From Halictus rubicundus (Eukaryota; Arthropoda; Insecta; Hymenoptera; Halictidae): a DNA stretch of 64,000 bases. Position numbers and translations under genes: made by a program. Position 1 is the first letter of the stretch. Each line of letters begins with the position of its first letter. Below are positions 53,781 to 64,000 of this stretch, piece by piece. The stretch spans positions 310,001 to 374,000 of the forward strand of contig NW_027488713.1 in assembly GCF_050948215.1 (NCBI RefSeq). Direction: 5' to 3'. The notes under the pieces are model-generated. The model worked only from the letters and a program-made list of their open reading frames with translations. It was not told the origin of the DNA and did no database searches.

Positions 53781-56700
53781 CCTCTATCCTATCCTATCCT
53801 CTATCCTATCATATCCTCTATCCTATCCTATCCTCTATCCTATGCTATCCTCTATCCTATCCTATCCTCTATCATATCCTATCCTCTATCCTATCATATC
53901 CTCTATCTTATCCTATCCTCTATCCTATCCTATCCTCTATCCTATCCTATCCCCTATCCTATCCTATCCTCTATAGTATCCTATCCTCTATCCTATCCTA
54001 TTCTCTATCTTGTCATATCCTCTATCCTATCCTATCCTCTATCCTATCATATCCTCTATCCTATCCTATCATATCCTCTATCTTGTCCTATACTCTATCC
54101 TATCCTATCCTCTATCCTATCCTATCCTCTATCCTATCCTATCCTCTATCCTATCATATCCTCTATCCTATCCTATCCTCTGTCCTATGCTATCCTCTAT
54201 CCTATCCTATCCTCTATCATATCCTATCCTCTATCCTATCATATCCTCTATCTTATCCTATCCTCTATCCTATCCTATCCTCTATCCTATCCTATCCCCT
54301 ATCCTATCCTATCCTCTATAGTATCCTATCCTCTATCATATCCTATCCTCTATCCTATCATATCCTCTATCTTATCCTATCCTCTATCCTACCCTATCCT
54401 CTATCCTATCCTATCCCCTATCCTATCCTATCCTCTATAGTATCCTATCCTCTATCCTATCCTATCCTCTATCTTGTCATATCCTCTATCCTATCCTATC
54501 CTCTATCCTATCATATCCTCTATCCTATCCTATCATCTCCTCTATCTTGTCCTATCCTCTATCCTATCCTATCCTCTATCCTATCCTATCCTATCCTATA
54601 TCCTATCCTATCCTATCCTCTATCCTATCCTATCCTCTATCCTATCCTATCCACTATCCTATCATATCCTCTATCCTATCCTATCCTCTATCCTATGCTA
54701 TCCTCTATCCTATCCTATCCTCTATCCTATCCTATCCCCTATCCTATCCTATCCTCTATCGTATCCTATCCTCTACCTATCCTATCCTCTATCCTATCCT
54801 ATCCTCTATCCTATCCTATCCTCTATCCTATCCTATCCTCTATCCTATCCTATCCTCTAACCTATCCTATCATATCCTCTATCTTGTCCTATCCTCTATC
54901 CTAACCTATCCTCTATCCTATCCTATCCTCTATCCTATCCTATCCTATCCTCTATCCTATCCTATCCTCTATCCTATCATATCCTCTATCCAATCCTATC
55001 CTCTATCCTATGCTATCCTCTATCCTATCCTATCCTCTATCCTATCCTATCCCCTATCCTATCCTATCCTCTATCGTATCCTATCCTCTATCCTATCCTA
55101 TCTTCTATCCTATCCTATCCTCTATCCTATCCTATCCTCTATCCTATCATATCCTCTATCTTATCCTATCCTCTATCCTATCCTATCCTCTATCCTACCC
55201 TATCCTCTATCCTATCATATCCTCTATCTTGTCCTATCCTCTATCCTATCCTATCCTCTATCCTATCCTATCCTCTATCCTATCCTATCCTCTATCCTAT
55301 CCTATCATATCCTCTATCTTGTCCTATCCTCTATCCTATCCTATCCTCTATCCTATCCTATCCTCTATCCTATCCTATCCTATCATATCCTCTATCCTAT
55401 CCTATCCTCTATCCTATGCTATCCTCTATCCTATCCTATCCTCTATCATATCCTATCCTCTATCCTATCATATCCTCTATCTTATCCTATCCTCTATCCT
55501 AACCTATCCTCTATCCTATCCTATCCCCTATCCTATCCTATCCTCTATAGTATCCTATACTCTATCATATCCTATCCTCTATCCTATCATATCCTCTATC
55601 TTATCCTATCCTCTATCCTACCCTATCCTCTATCCTATCCTATCCCCTATCCTATCCTATCCTCTATAGTATCCTATCCTCTATCCTATCCTATCCTCTA
55701 TCTTGTCATATCCTCTATCCTATCCTATCCTCTATCCTATCATATCCTCTATCCTATCCTATCATATCCTCTATCTTGTCCTATCCTCTATCCTATCCTA
55801 TCCTCTATCCTATCCTATCCTATCCTATATCCTATCCTATCCTCTATCCTATCCTATCCTCTATCCTATCCTATCCTCTATCTTGTCATATCCTCTATCC
55901 TATCCTATCCTCTATCCTATCATATCCTCTATCCTATCCTATCCTATCCTATATCCTATCCTATCCTCTATCCTATCCTATCCTCTATCCTATCCTATCC
56001 TCTATCCTATCATATCCTCTATCCTATCCTATCCTCTATCCTATGCTATCCTCTATCCTATCCTATCCTCTATCATATCCTATCCTCTATCCTTTCATAT
56101 CCTCTATCTTATCCTATCCTCTATCCTACCCTATACTCTATCCTATCCTATCCTCTATCCTATCCTATCCTCTATCATATCCTATCCTCTATCCTATCCT
56201 ATCCTCTATCATATCCTATCCTCTATCCTATCCTATCCTCTATACTATCCTATCCTCTACCCTATCCTATCCTCTATCCTATCCTATCCTCTATCTTATC
56301 CTATCCTCTATCCTATCCTATCCTCTATCCTATCATATCCTCTATCTTATCCTATCCTCTATCCTATCATATCCTCTATCCTATCCTATCCTCTATCCTA
56401 TGCTATCCTCTATCCTATCCTATCCTCTATCCTATCCTATCCTCTATCCTATCATATCCTCTATCCTATCCTATTATATCCTCTATCTTGTCCTATCCTC
56501 TATCCTATCCTATCCTCTATCCTATCCTATCCTCTATCCTATGCTATCCTCTATCCTATCCTATCCTCTATCATATCCTATCCCCTATCCTATCCTATCC
56601 TCTATCGTATCCTATCCTCTATCCTATCCTATCCTCTATTCTATTATATCCTCTATCCTATCCTATCCTCTATCCTATCATATCCTCTATCTTATCCTAT

Positions 56701-57099
56701 CCTCTATCCTATCCTATCCTCTATCCTACCCTATCCTCTATCCTATCATATCCTCTATCTTGTCCTATCCTCTATCCTATCCTATCCTCTATCCTATCCT
56801 ATCCTCTATCCTATCCTATCCTCTATCCTATCCTATCCTCTATCTTGTCATATCCTCTATCCTATCCTATCCTCTATCCTATCCTAACCTCTATCCTATC
56901 CTATTCTCTATCCTATCATATCCTCTATCCTATCCTATCCTCTATCCTATGCTATCCTCTATCCTATCCTATCCTCTATCATATCCTATCCTCTATCCTA
57001 TCATATCCTCTATCTTATCCTATCCTCTATCCTATCATATCCTCTATCTTATCCTATCCTCTATCCTATCTTATCCTCTATCTTATCCTATCCTCTATC

Positions 57100-58875
57100 C
57101 TATCCTATCCTCTATCCTATCCTATCCCCTATCCTATCCTATCCTCTATAGTATCCTATCCTCTATCATATCCTATCCTCTATCCTATCATATCCTCTAT
57201 CTTATCCTATCCTCTATCCTACCCTATCCTCTATCCTATCCTATCCCCTATCCTACCCTACCCTCTATAGTATCCTATCCTCTATCCTATCCTATCCTCT
57301 ATCTTGTCATATCCTCTATCCTATCCTATCCTCTATCCTATCATATCCTCTATCCTATCCTATCATATCCTCTATCTTGTCCTATCCTCTATCCTATCCT
57401 ATCCTCTATCCTATCCTATCCCATCCTATCCTATCCTCTATAGTATCCTATCCTCTATCCTATCCTATCCTCTATCCTATCCTATCCTCTATCCTATCCT
57501 ATCCTCTATCCTATCATATCCTCTATCTTATCCTATCCTCTATCCTATCCTATCCTCTATCCTATCCTATCCTCTATCCTATCATATCCTCTATCTTGTA
57601 GTATCCTCTATCCTATCCTATCCTCTATCCTATCCTATCATATCCTGTATCTTGTCCTATCCTCTATCCTATCCTATTCTCTATCCTATCCTATCCTATC
57701 CTATATCCTATCCTATATCCTATTCTATCCTCTATCCTATCCTATCCTCTATCCTATCCTATCCTCTATCCTATCATATCCTCTATCCTATCCTATCCTC
57801 TATCCTATGCTATCCTCTATCCTATCCTTTCCTCTATCATATCCTATCCTCTATCCTATCATATCCTCTATCTTATCCTATCCTCTATCCTATCCTATCC
57901 TCTATCCTATCCTATCCTCTATCCTATTCTATCCTCTATCCTATCATATCCTCTATCCTATCCTATCATATCCTCTATCTTGTCCTATCCTCTATCCTAT
58001 CCTATCCTATCCTCTATCCTATCATATCCTCTATCCTATCCTATCCTCTATCCTATGCTATCCTCTATCCTATCCTATCCTCTATCATATCCTATCCTCT
58101 ATCCTATCATATCCTCTATCTTATCCTATCCTCTATCCTATCCTATCCTCTATCCTATCCTATCCCCTATCCTATCCTATCCTCTATAGTATCCTATCCT
58201 CTATCATATCCTATCCTCTATCCTATCATATCCTCTATCTTATCCTATCCTCTATCCTACCCTATCCTCTATCCTATCCTATCCCCTATCCTACCCTACC
58301 CTCTATAGTATCCTATCCTCTATCCTATCCTATCCTCTATCTTGTCATATCCTCTATCCTATCCTATCCTCTATCCTATCCTATCCCATCCTATCCTATC
58401 CTCTATAGTATCCTATCCTCTATCCTATCCTATCCTCTATCCTATCCTATCCTCTATCCTATCCTATCCTCTATCCTATCATATCCTCTATCTTATCCTA
58501 TCCTCTATCCTATCCTATCCTCTATCCTATCCTATCCTCTATCCTATCCTATCCTCTATCCTATCATATCCTCTATCTTGTAGTATCCTCTATCCTATCC
58601 TATCCTCTATCCTATCCTATCATATCCTGTATCTTGTCCTATCCTCTATCCTATCCTATTCTCTATCCTATCCTATCCTATCCTATATCCTGTCCTATAT
58701 CCTATCCTATCCTCTATCCTATCCTATCCTCTATCCTATCCTATCCTCTATCCTATCATATCCTCTATCCTATCCTATCCTCTATCCTATGCTGTCCTCT
58801 ATCCTATCCTTTCCTCTATCATATCCTATCCTCTATCCTATCATATCCTCTATCTTATCCTATCCTCTATCCTAC
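57100..58875 (+). repeat. About 0.8-kb tandem duplication
   Basis: Copy 1 is about 57,100-57,893 and copy 2 about 58,138-58,875. Offsets step from 1,038 (CTACCCTACCC at 57,253/58,291) to 965 (CTTGTCATATCC module) to 982 (CTTGTAGTATCC at 57,595/58,577; GCTATCC or GCTGTCC at 57,807/58,789). The CTTGTAG word is seen only here. Confidence 0.75.
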
Positions 58876-58959
58876 CCTATACTCTGTCCTATCCTATCCT
58901 CTATCCTATGCTATCCTCTATCATATCCTATCCTCTATCCTATCCTATCCTCTATACTA

Positions 58960-59711
58960 TCCTATCCTCTCTTCTATCCTAACCTATTCTCTGTCCTATC
59001 CTATCCTATCCTCTAGCGTCTCCTATCCTGTATACGATCCAATCCCCTATCGTCTACCGTATCATATTCTCTATCCTATCCTCTACAGTATCGTATCCTC
59101 TATCCTATCCAATCCTCTATCCTATCCGATCCTCTATAATATCGTATGCTCTATCATATCCTATCCTCTTTCCTATAATATCATCTATCCTATCCTATTC
59201 TCCATCCTATCCTATCCTCATATCGTCTCCTATCCTCTATCCTATCCAATCCCCTATCCTATCCTCTATCCTATCCTATCCTCTATAATATCGTATCCTC
59301 TATCATATCCTTTCCTCTTTCCTATAATATCATCTGTTCCTATCCTATTCTCTATCCTATCCTATCCTCTATCCTATCCTATCCTCTATCCTATACTATC
59401 CTCTATACTATCCTATTCTCTATCCTATCCTATCCTCTATCCTATCCTATCCTCTATCCTATCCTATCCTCTATCCTATCCTATCCTCTATCCTATCCTA
59501 TCCTCTATCCTATACTATCCTCTATACTATCCTATTCTCTATCCTATCCTATCCTCTATTATATCCTATCCTCTATCCTATACTATCCTCTATACTATCC
59601 TATTCTCTATCCTATCCTATCCTCTATCCTATCCTATCCTCTATCCTATCCTATCCTCTACCCTATCCTATCCTCTATCCTATCCTATCCTCTATCCTAT
59701 CCTATCATCTA
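58960..59711 (+). repeat. Diverged island resembling domain I
   Basis: After 25 kb of uniform units, this stretch has CTAGCGTCTCC, GTATACGATCCAATCCCC, CTACCGTATC, CTACAGTATCG, CTATAATATCG and CCTATAATATCATC words. A segment with CTATAATATCG and CTTTCCTATAATATC is repeated 149 bp apart (59,132/59,281). The right part has CTATACTATCC words at 59,391, 59,510 and 59,577. It ends exactly where the copy of 46,953-51,241 starts. Confidence 0.8.
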
Positions 59712-62700
59712 TCCTATCCTATCCTATATCCTATCCTATCCTCTATCCTATCCTATCCTCTATCATATCCTATCCTCTATCCTATCATATCCTCTATCCT
59801 ATCCTATCCTCTATCCTATGCTATCCTCTATCCTATCCTATCCTCTATCATATCCTATCCTCTATCCTATCATATCCTCTATCTTATCCTATCCTCTATC
59901 CTACCCTATACTCTATCCTATCCTACCCTCTATCCTATCCTATCCTCTATTTTATCCTATCCTCTATCCTATCCTATCCTCTATACTATCCTATCCTCTA
60001 CCCTATCCTATCCTCTATCCTATCCTATCCTCTATCTCATCCTATCCTCTATCCTATCATATCCTCTATCTTATCCTATCCTCTATCCTATCCTATCCCC
60101 CATCCTATCCTATCCTCTATAGTAGCCTATCCTCTATCCTATCCTATCCTCTATCCTATCCTATCCTCTAACCTATCCTATCCTCTATCCTATCATATCC
60201 TCTATCTTATCCTATCCTCTATCCTATCCTATCCGCTATCTTGTCCTATCCTCTATCCTATCCTATCCTCTATCCTATCCTATCCTCTAACCTATCCTAT
60301 CATATCCTCTATCTTGTCCTATCCTCTATCCTATCCTATCCTCTATCCTATCCTATCCTCTATCCTATACTATCCTATCCTCTATCCTATCCTATCCTCT
60401 ATCCTATCCTATCCTCTATCCTATCATATCCTCTATCCTATCCTATCCTCTATCCTATGCTATCCTGTATCCTATCCTATCCTCTATCCTATCCTATCCC
60501 CTATCCTATCCTATCCTATCCCCTATCCTATCCTATCCTCTATCCTATCCTATCCTCTATCCTATCCTATCCTCTATCCTATCCTATCATATCCTCTATC
60601 TTGTCCTATCCTCTATCCTATCCTATCCTCTATCCTATCCTATCCTCTATCCTATCCTATCCTATCCTATCCTATATCCTATCCTATCCTCTATCCTATC
60701 CTATCCTCTATCCTATCCTATCCTCTATCCTATCATATCCTCTATCCTATCCTATCCTCTATCCTATGCTATCCTCTATCCGATCCTATCCTCTATCATA
60801 TCCTATCCTCTATCCTATCATATCCTCTATCTTATCCTATCCTCTATCCTATCCTATCCTCTATCCTATCCTATCCCCTATCCTATCCTCTATAGTATCC
60901 TATCCTCTATCCTATCCTATCCTCTATCTTGTCATATCCTCTATCCTATCCTATCCTCTATCCTATCATATCCTCTATCCTATCCTATCATATCCTCTAT
61001 CTTGTCCTATCCTCTATCCTATCCTATCCTCTATCCTATCCTATCCTCTATCCTATCCTATCCTCTATCCTATCCTATCCTCTATCCTATGCTATCCTCT
61101 ATCCTATCCTATCCTCTATCATATCCTATCCTCTATCCTATCATATCCTCTATCTTATCCTATCCTCTATCCTATCCTATCCTCTATCCTATCCTATCCC
61201 CTATCCTATCCTATCCTCTATAGTATCCTATCCTCTATCATATCCTATCATCTATCCTATCATATCCTCTATCTTATCCTATCCTCTATCCTACCCTATC
61301 CTCTATCCTATCCTATCCCCTATGCTATCCTATCCTCTATAGTATCCTATCCTCTATCCTATCCTATCCTCTATCTTGACATATCCTCTATCCTATCCTA
61401 TCCTCTATCCTATCATATCCTCTATCCTATCCTATCATATCCTCTATCTTGTCCTATCCTCTATCCTATCCTATCCTCTATCCTATCCTATCCTATCCTA
61501 TATCCTATCCTATCCTCTATCCTATCCTATCCTCTATCCTATCCTATCCTCTATCCTATCATATCCTCTATCCTATCCTATCCTCTATCCTATGCTATCC
61601 TCTATCCTATCCTATCCTCTATCATATCCTATCCTCTATCCTATCATATCCTCTATCTTATCCTACCCTCTATCCTATCCTATCCTCTATCCTATCCTAT
61701 CCCCTATCCTATCCTATCCTCTATAGTATCCTATCCTCTATCCTATCCTATCCTCTATCTTGTCATATCCTCTATCCTATCCTATCCTCTATCCTATCAT
61801 ATCCTCTATCCTATCCTATCATATCCTCTATCTTGTCCTATCCTCTATCCTATCCTATCCTCTATCCTATCCTATCCTCTATCCTATCATATCCTCTATC
61901 CTATCCTATCCTCTATCCTATGCTATCCTCTATCCTATCCTATCCTCTATCATATCCTATCCTCTATCCTATCATATCCTCTATCCTATCCTATCCTCTA
62001 TCCTATGCTATCCTCTATCCTATCCTATCCTCTATCCTATCCTATCCTCTATCCTATCATATCCTCTATCCTATCCTATCCTCTATCCTATCCTATCCTC
62101 TATCCTATCCTATCCTCTATCCTATCCTATCCTCTATCCTATCATATCCTCTATCCTATCCTATCCTCTATCCTATGCTATCCTCTATCCTATCCTATCC
62201 TCTATCCTATCCTATCCCCTATCCTATCCTATCCTCTATCGTATCCTATCCTCTATCCTAACCTATCCTCTATCCTATCCTATCCTCTATCCTATCCTAT
62301 CCTCTATCCTATCATATCCTCTATCTTATCCTATCCTCTATCCTATCCTATCCTCTATCCTACCCTATCCTCTATCCTATCATATCCTCTATCTTGTCCT
62401 ATCCTCTATCCTATCCTATCCTCTATCCTATCCTATCCTCTATCCTATCCTATCATATCCTCTATCTTGTCCTATCCTCTATCCTATCCTATCCTCTATC
62501 CTATCCTATCCTCTATCCTATCCTATCCTATATCCTATCCTATCCTCTATCCTATCCTATCCTCTATCCTATCCTATCCTCTATCCTATCATATCCTCTA
62601 TCCTATCCTATCCTCTATCCTATGCTATCCTCTATCATATCCTATCCTCTATCCTATCATATCCTCTATCTTATCCTATCCTCTATCCTATCCTATCCTC

Positions 62701-64000
62701 TATCCTATCCTATCCTCTATCCTATCATATCCTCTATCCTATCCTATCCTCTATCCTATGCTATCCTCTATCATATCCTATCCTCTATCCTATCATATCC
62801 TCTATCTTATCCTATCCTCTATCCTATCCTATCCTCTATCCTATCCTGTCCCCTATCCTATCGTATCCTCTATAGTATCCTATCCTCTATCCTATCCTAT
62901 CCTCTATCTTGTCATATCCTCTATCCTATCCTATCCTCTATCCTATCATATCCTCTATCCTATCCTATCATATCCTCTATCTTGTCCTATCCTCTATCCT
63001 ATCCTATCCTCTATCCTATCCTATCCTCTATCCTATCCTATCCTCTATCCTATCATATCCTCTATCCTATCCTATCCTCTATCCTATGCTATCCTCTATC
63101 CTATCCTATCCTCTATCATATCCTATCCTCTATCCTATCATATCCTCTATCTTATCCTATCCTCTATCCTATCCTATCCTCTATCCTATCCTATCCTATC
63201 CTATATCCTATCCTATCCTCTATCCTATCCTATCCTCTATCCTATCCTATCCTATCCTATATCCTATCCAATCCTCTATCCTATCCTATCCTCTATCCTA
63301 TCATATCCTCTATCCTATCATATCCTCTATCCTATCCTATCCTCTATCCTATCATATCCTCTATCCTATCCTATCCCCTATCCTATCCTATCCTCTATCG
63401 TATCCTATCCTCTACCTATCCTATCCTCTATCCTATCCTATCCTCTATCCTATCCTATCCTCTATCCTATCCTATCCTCTATCCTATCCTATCCTCTAAC
63501 CTATCCTATCCTATCCTCTATCATATTCTATCCTCTATCCTATCATATCCTCTATCTTATCCTATCCTCTATCCTATCCTATCCTCTATCCTATCCTATC
63601 CCCTATCCTATCCTATCCTCTATAGTATCCTATCCTCTATCCTATCCTATCATATCCTCTATCTTGTCCTATCCTCTATCCTATCCTATCCTCTATCCTA
63701 TCCTATCCTCTATCCTATCCTATCCTATCCTATCCTATATCCTATCCTATCCTCTATCCTATCCTATCCTCTATCCTATCCTATCCCCTATCCTATCCTA
63801 TCCTATCCCCTATCCTAACCTATCCTCTATCCTATCCTATCCTCTATCCTATCCTATCCTCTATCCTATCCTATCATATCCTCTATCTTGTCCTATCCTC
63901 TATCCTATCCTATCCTCTATCCTATCCTATCCTCTATCCTATCCTATCCTATCCTATCCTATATCCTATCCTATCCTCTATCCTATCCTATCCTCTATCC
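59712..64000 (+). repeat. 4.3-kb segmental duplication, right copy, running off the window
   Basis: Nearly exact copy of 46,953-51,241 at an offset of 12,759 bp. Differences noticed are A at 60,369 (C in the left copy) and G at 62,863 (C in the left copy). The match still holds at the last base, so the full duplicated length is unknown. Confidence 0.9.

Larger units (their letters stand above)
34104..58959 (+). repeat. Domain IV: most uniform part of the array
   Basis: Almost all units are exact PPH. Variation is a small set of recurrent single-word markers (CATATCC, CTTATCC, CTTGTCC, CTTGTCATATCC, GCTATCC, CTATAGTATCC, CTAACC, CCCCATCC). Their order forms higher-order modules of about 0.3-3.5 kb that are copied many times. 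The low diversity indicates recent expansion or strong homogenisation. It contains no domain II blocks with CAACTATCC. Confidence 0.8.
1..64000 (+). repeat. 17-bp satellite array filling the window
   Basis: Every stretch is made of the words CCTAT (P) and CCTCTAT (H) and their point variants, most often in the order P-P-H, which gives a 17-bp unit. Extra or missing P words give 12-, 22- and 27-bp spacings. Variants cluster in the CC pair of each word (CATAT, CGTAT, GCTAT, CTTAT, CCAAT). Base composition of the canonical unit is 7 C, 7 T, 3 A and no G, so strand asymmetry is extreme. No unique sequence, transposon, tRNA, rRNA or gene-like segment interrupts it, and both window ends lie inside the array. 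By general knowledge such arrays are eukaryotic heterochromatin. I do not recognise the family or species. Confidence 0.98.

Noticed and set aside
1..64000. Telomeric repeat array (ATAGG resembles the arthropod TTAGG telomere)
   Set aside because: CCTAA words occur only as isolated variants, never in runs, and the unit is 17 bp with an inserted CT. A distant origin from a telomere-like pentamer cannot be excluded but is not supported.
1..64000. CRISPR array or other bacterial direct-repeat locus
   Set aside because: There are no unique spacers between repeats; unit and spacer cannot be separated, and no cas-like gene is present.
1..64000. tRNA, rRNA, small RNA genes, promoters or terminators
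   Set aside because: No A/B box, rRNA-like segment, hairpin with unique stem, or T-run terminator stands out from the repeat. With almost no G on the + strand, self-pairing stems are not possible.
1..64000. Inverted repeats or palindromic arms between domains
   Set aside because: The orientation is the same throughout: the C/T-rich strand is always the + strand, and no ATAGAGG run appears on it.
1..64000. Assignment to a species or to a named satellite family
   Set aside because: I do not recognise the 17-bp unit with certainty, and no unique flanking sequence is present to support a choice.

Overview
The whole 64-kb window is a single, uninterrupted satellite DNA array. I find no protein-coding gene, RNA gene, transposon or other unique sequence. 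The basic monomer is 17 bp, CCTATCCTATCCTCTAT on the + strand (ATAGAGGATAGGATAGG on the - strand). It is built from two words: a pentamer P (CCTAT) and a heptamer H (CCTCTAT, which is P with a CT insertion). PPH is the default order; PH (12 bp), PPPH (22 bp) and longer runs occur as slippage variants. The + strand is almost pure C/T with one A per word and very little G. At 17 bp per unit the window holds roughly 3,700 monomers, and the array runs off both ends. A satellite this long points to constitutive heterochromatin (pericentromeric, subtelomeric, B or sex chromosome, or similar) of a eukaryote assembled from long reads. Nothing in the sequence identifies the species.

Layout. Domain I (1 to about 15,304) is the most diverged. 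It is rich in the variant unit CCTATCCAATCCCCTAT, in CCGCTAT words, and in a marker with TAATTTCG seen twelve times there and not noticed elsewhere. Domain II (about 15,305-20,450) is built around a block of roughly 360 bp carrying CAACTATCC and ATGTCCTATACTC variants, often in doublets 469 bp apart. Domain III (to about 33,654) mixes domain II blocks with more uniform PPH repeats and is dominated by a 7.4-kb head-to-tail duplication (18,166-25,596 and 25,597-32,652). A patch of about 450 bp (33,655-34,103) is full of single-base indels and looks like poor consensus. Domain IV (34,104 to about 58,959) is the most uniform, with many nested duplications of 0.35-3.5 kb. A diverged island resembling domain I (58,960-59,711) is followed by a nearly exact copy of 46,953-51,241 that continues to the window end (59,712-64,000).

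Consequences. The canonical unit has no stop codon in any + frame. Because 17 is not a multiple of 3, every + frame reads the same 17-residue peptide (YPILYPILSSILSYPLS), so very long open frames appear that are not genes. The - strand has TAG in every frame. The - strand also carries four GG tracts per repeat period, with loops of 3, 3 and 5, so two-tetrad G-quadruplexes (and i-motifs on the + strand) are possible along the whole array. What the window mainly records is satellite evolution by slippage, unequal exchange and segmental amplification at several scales.
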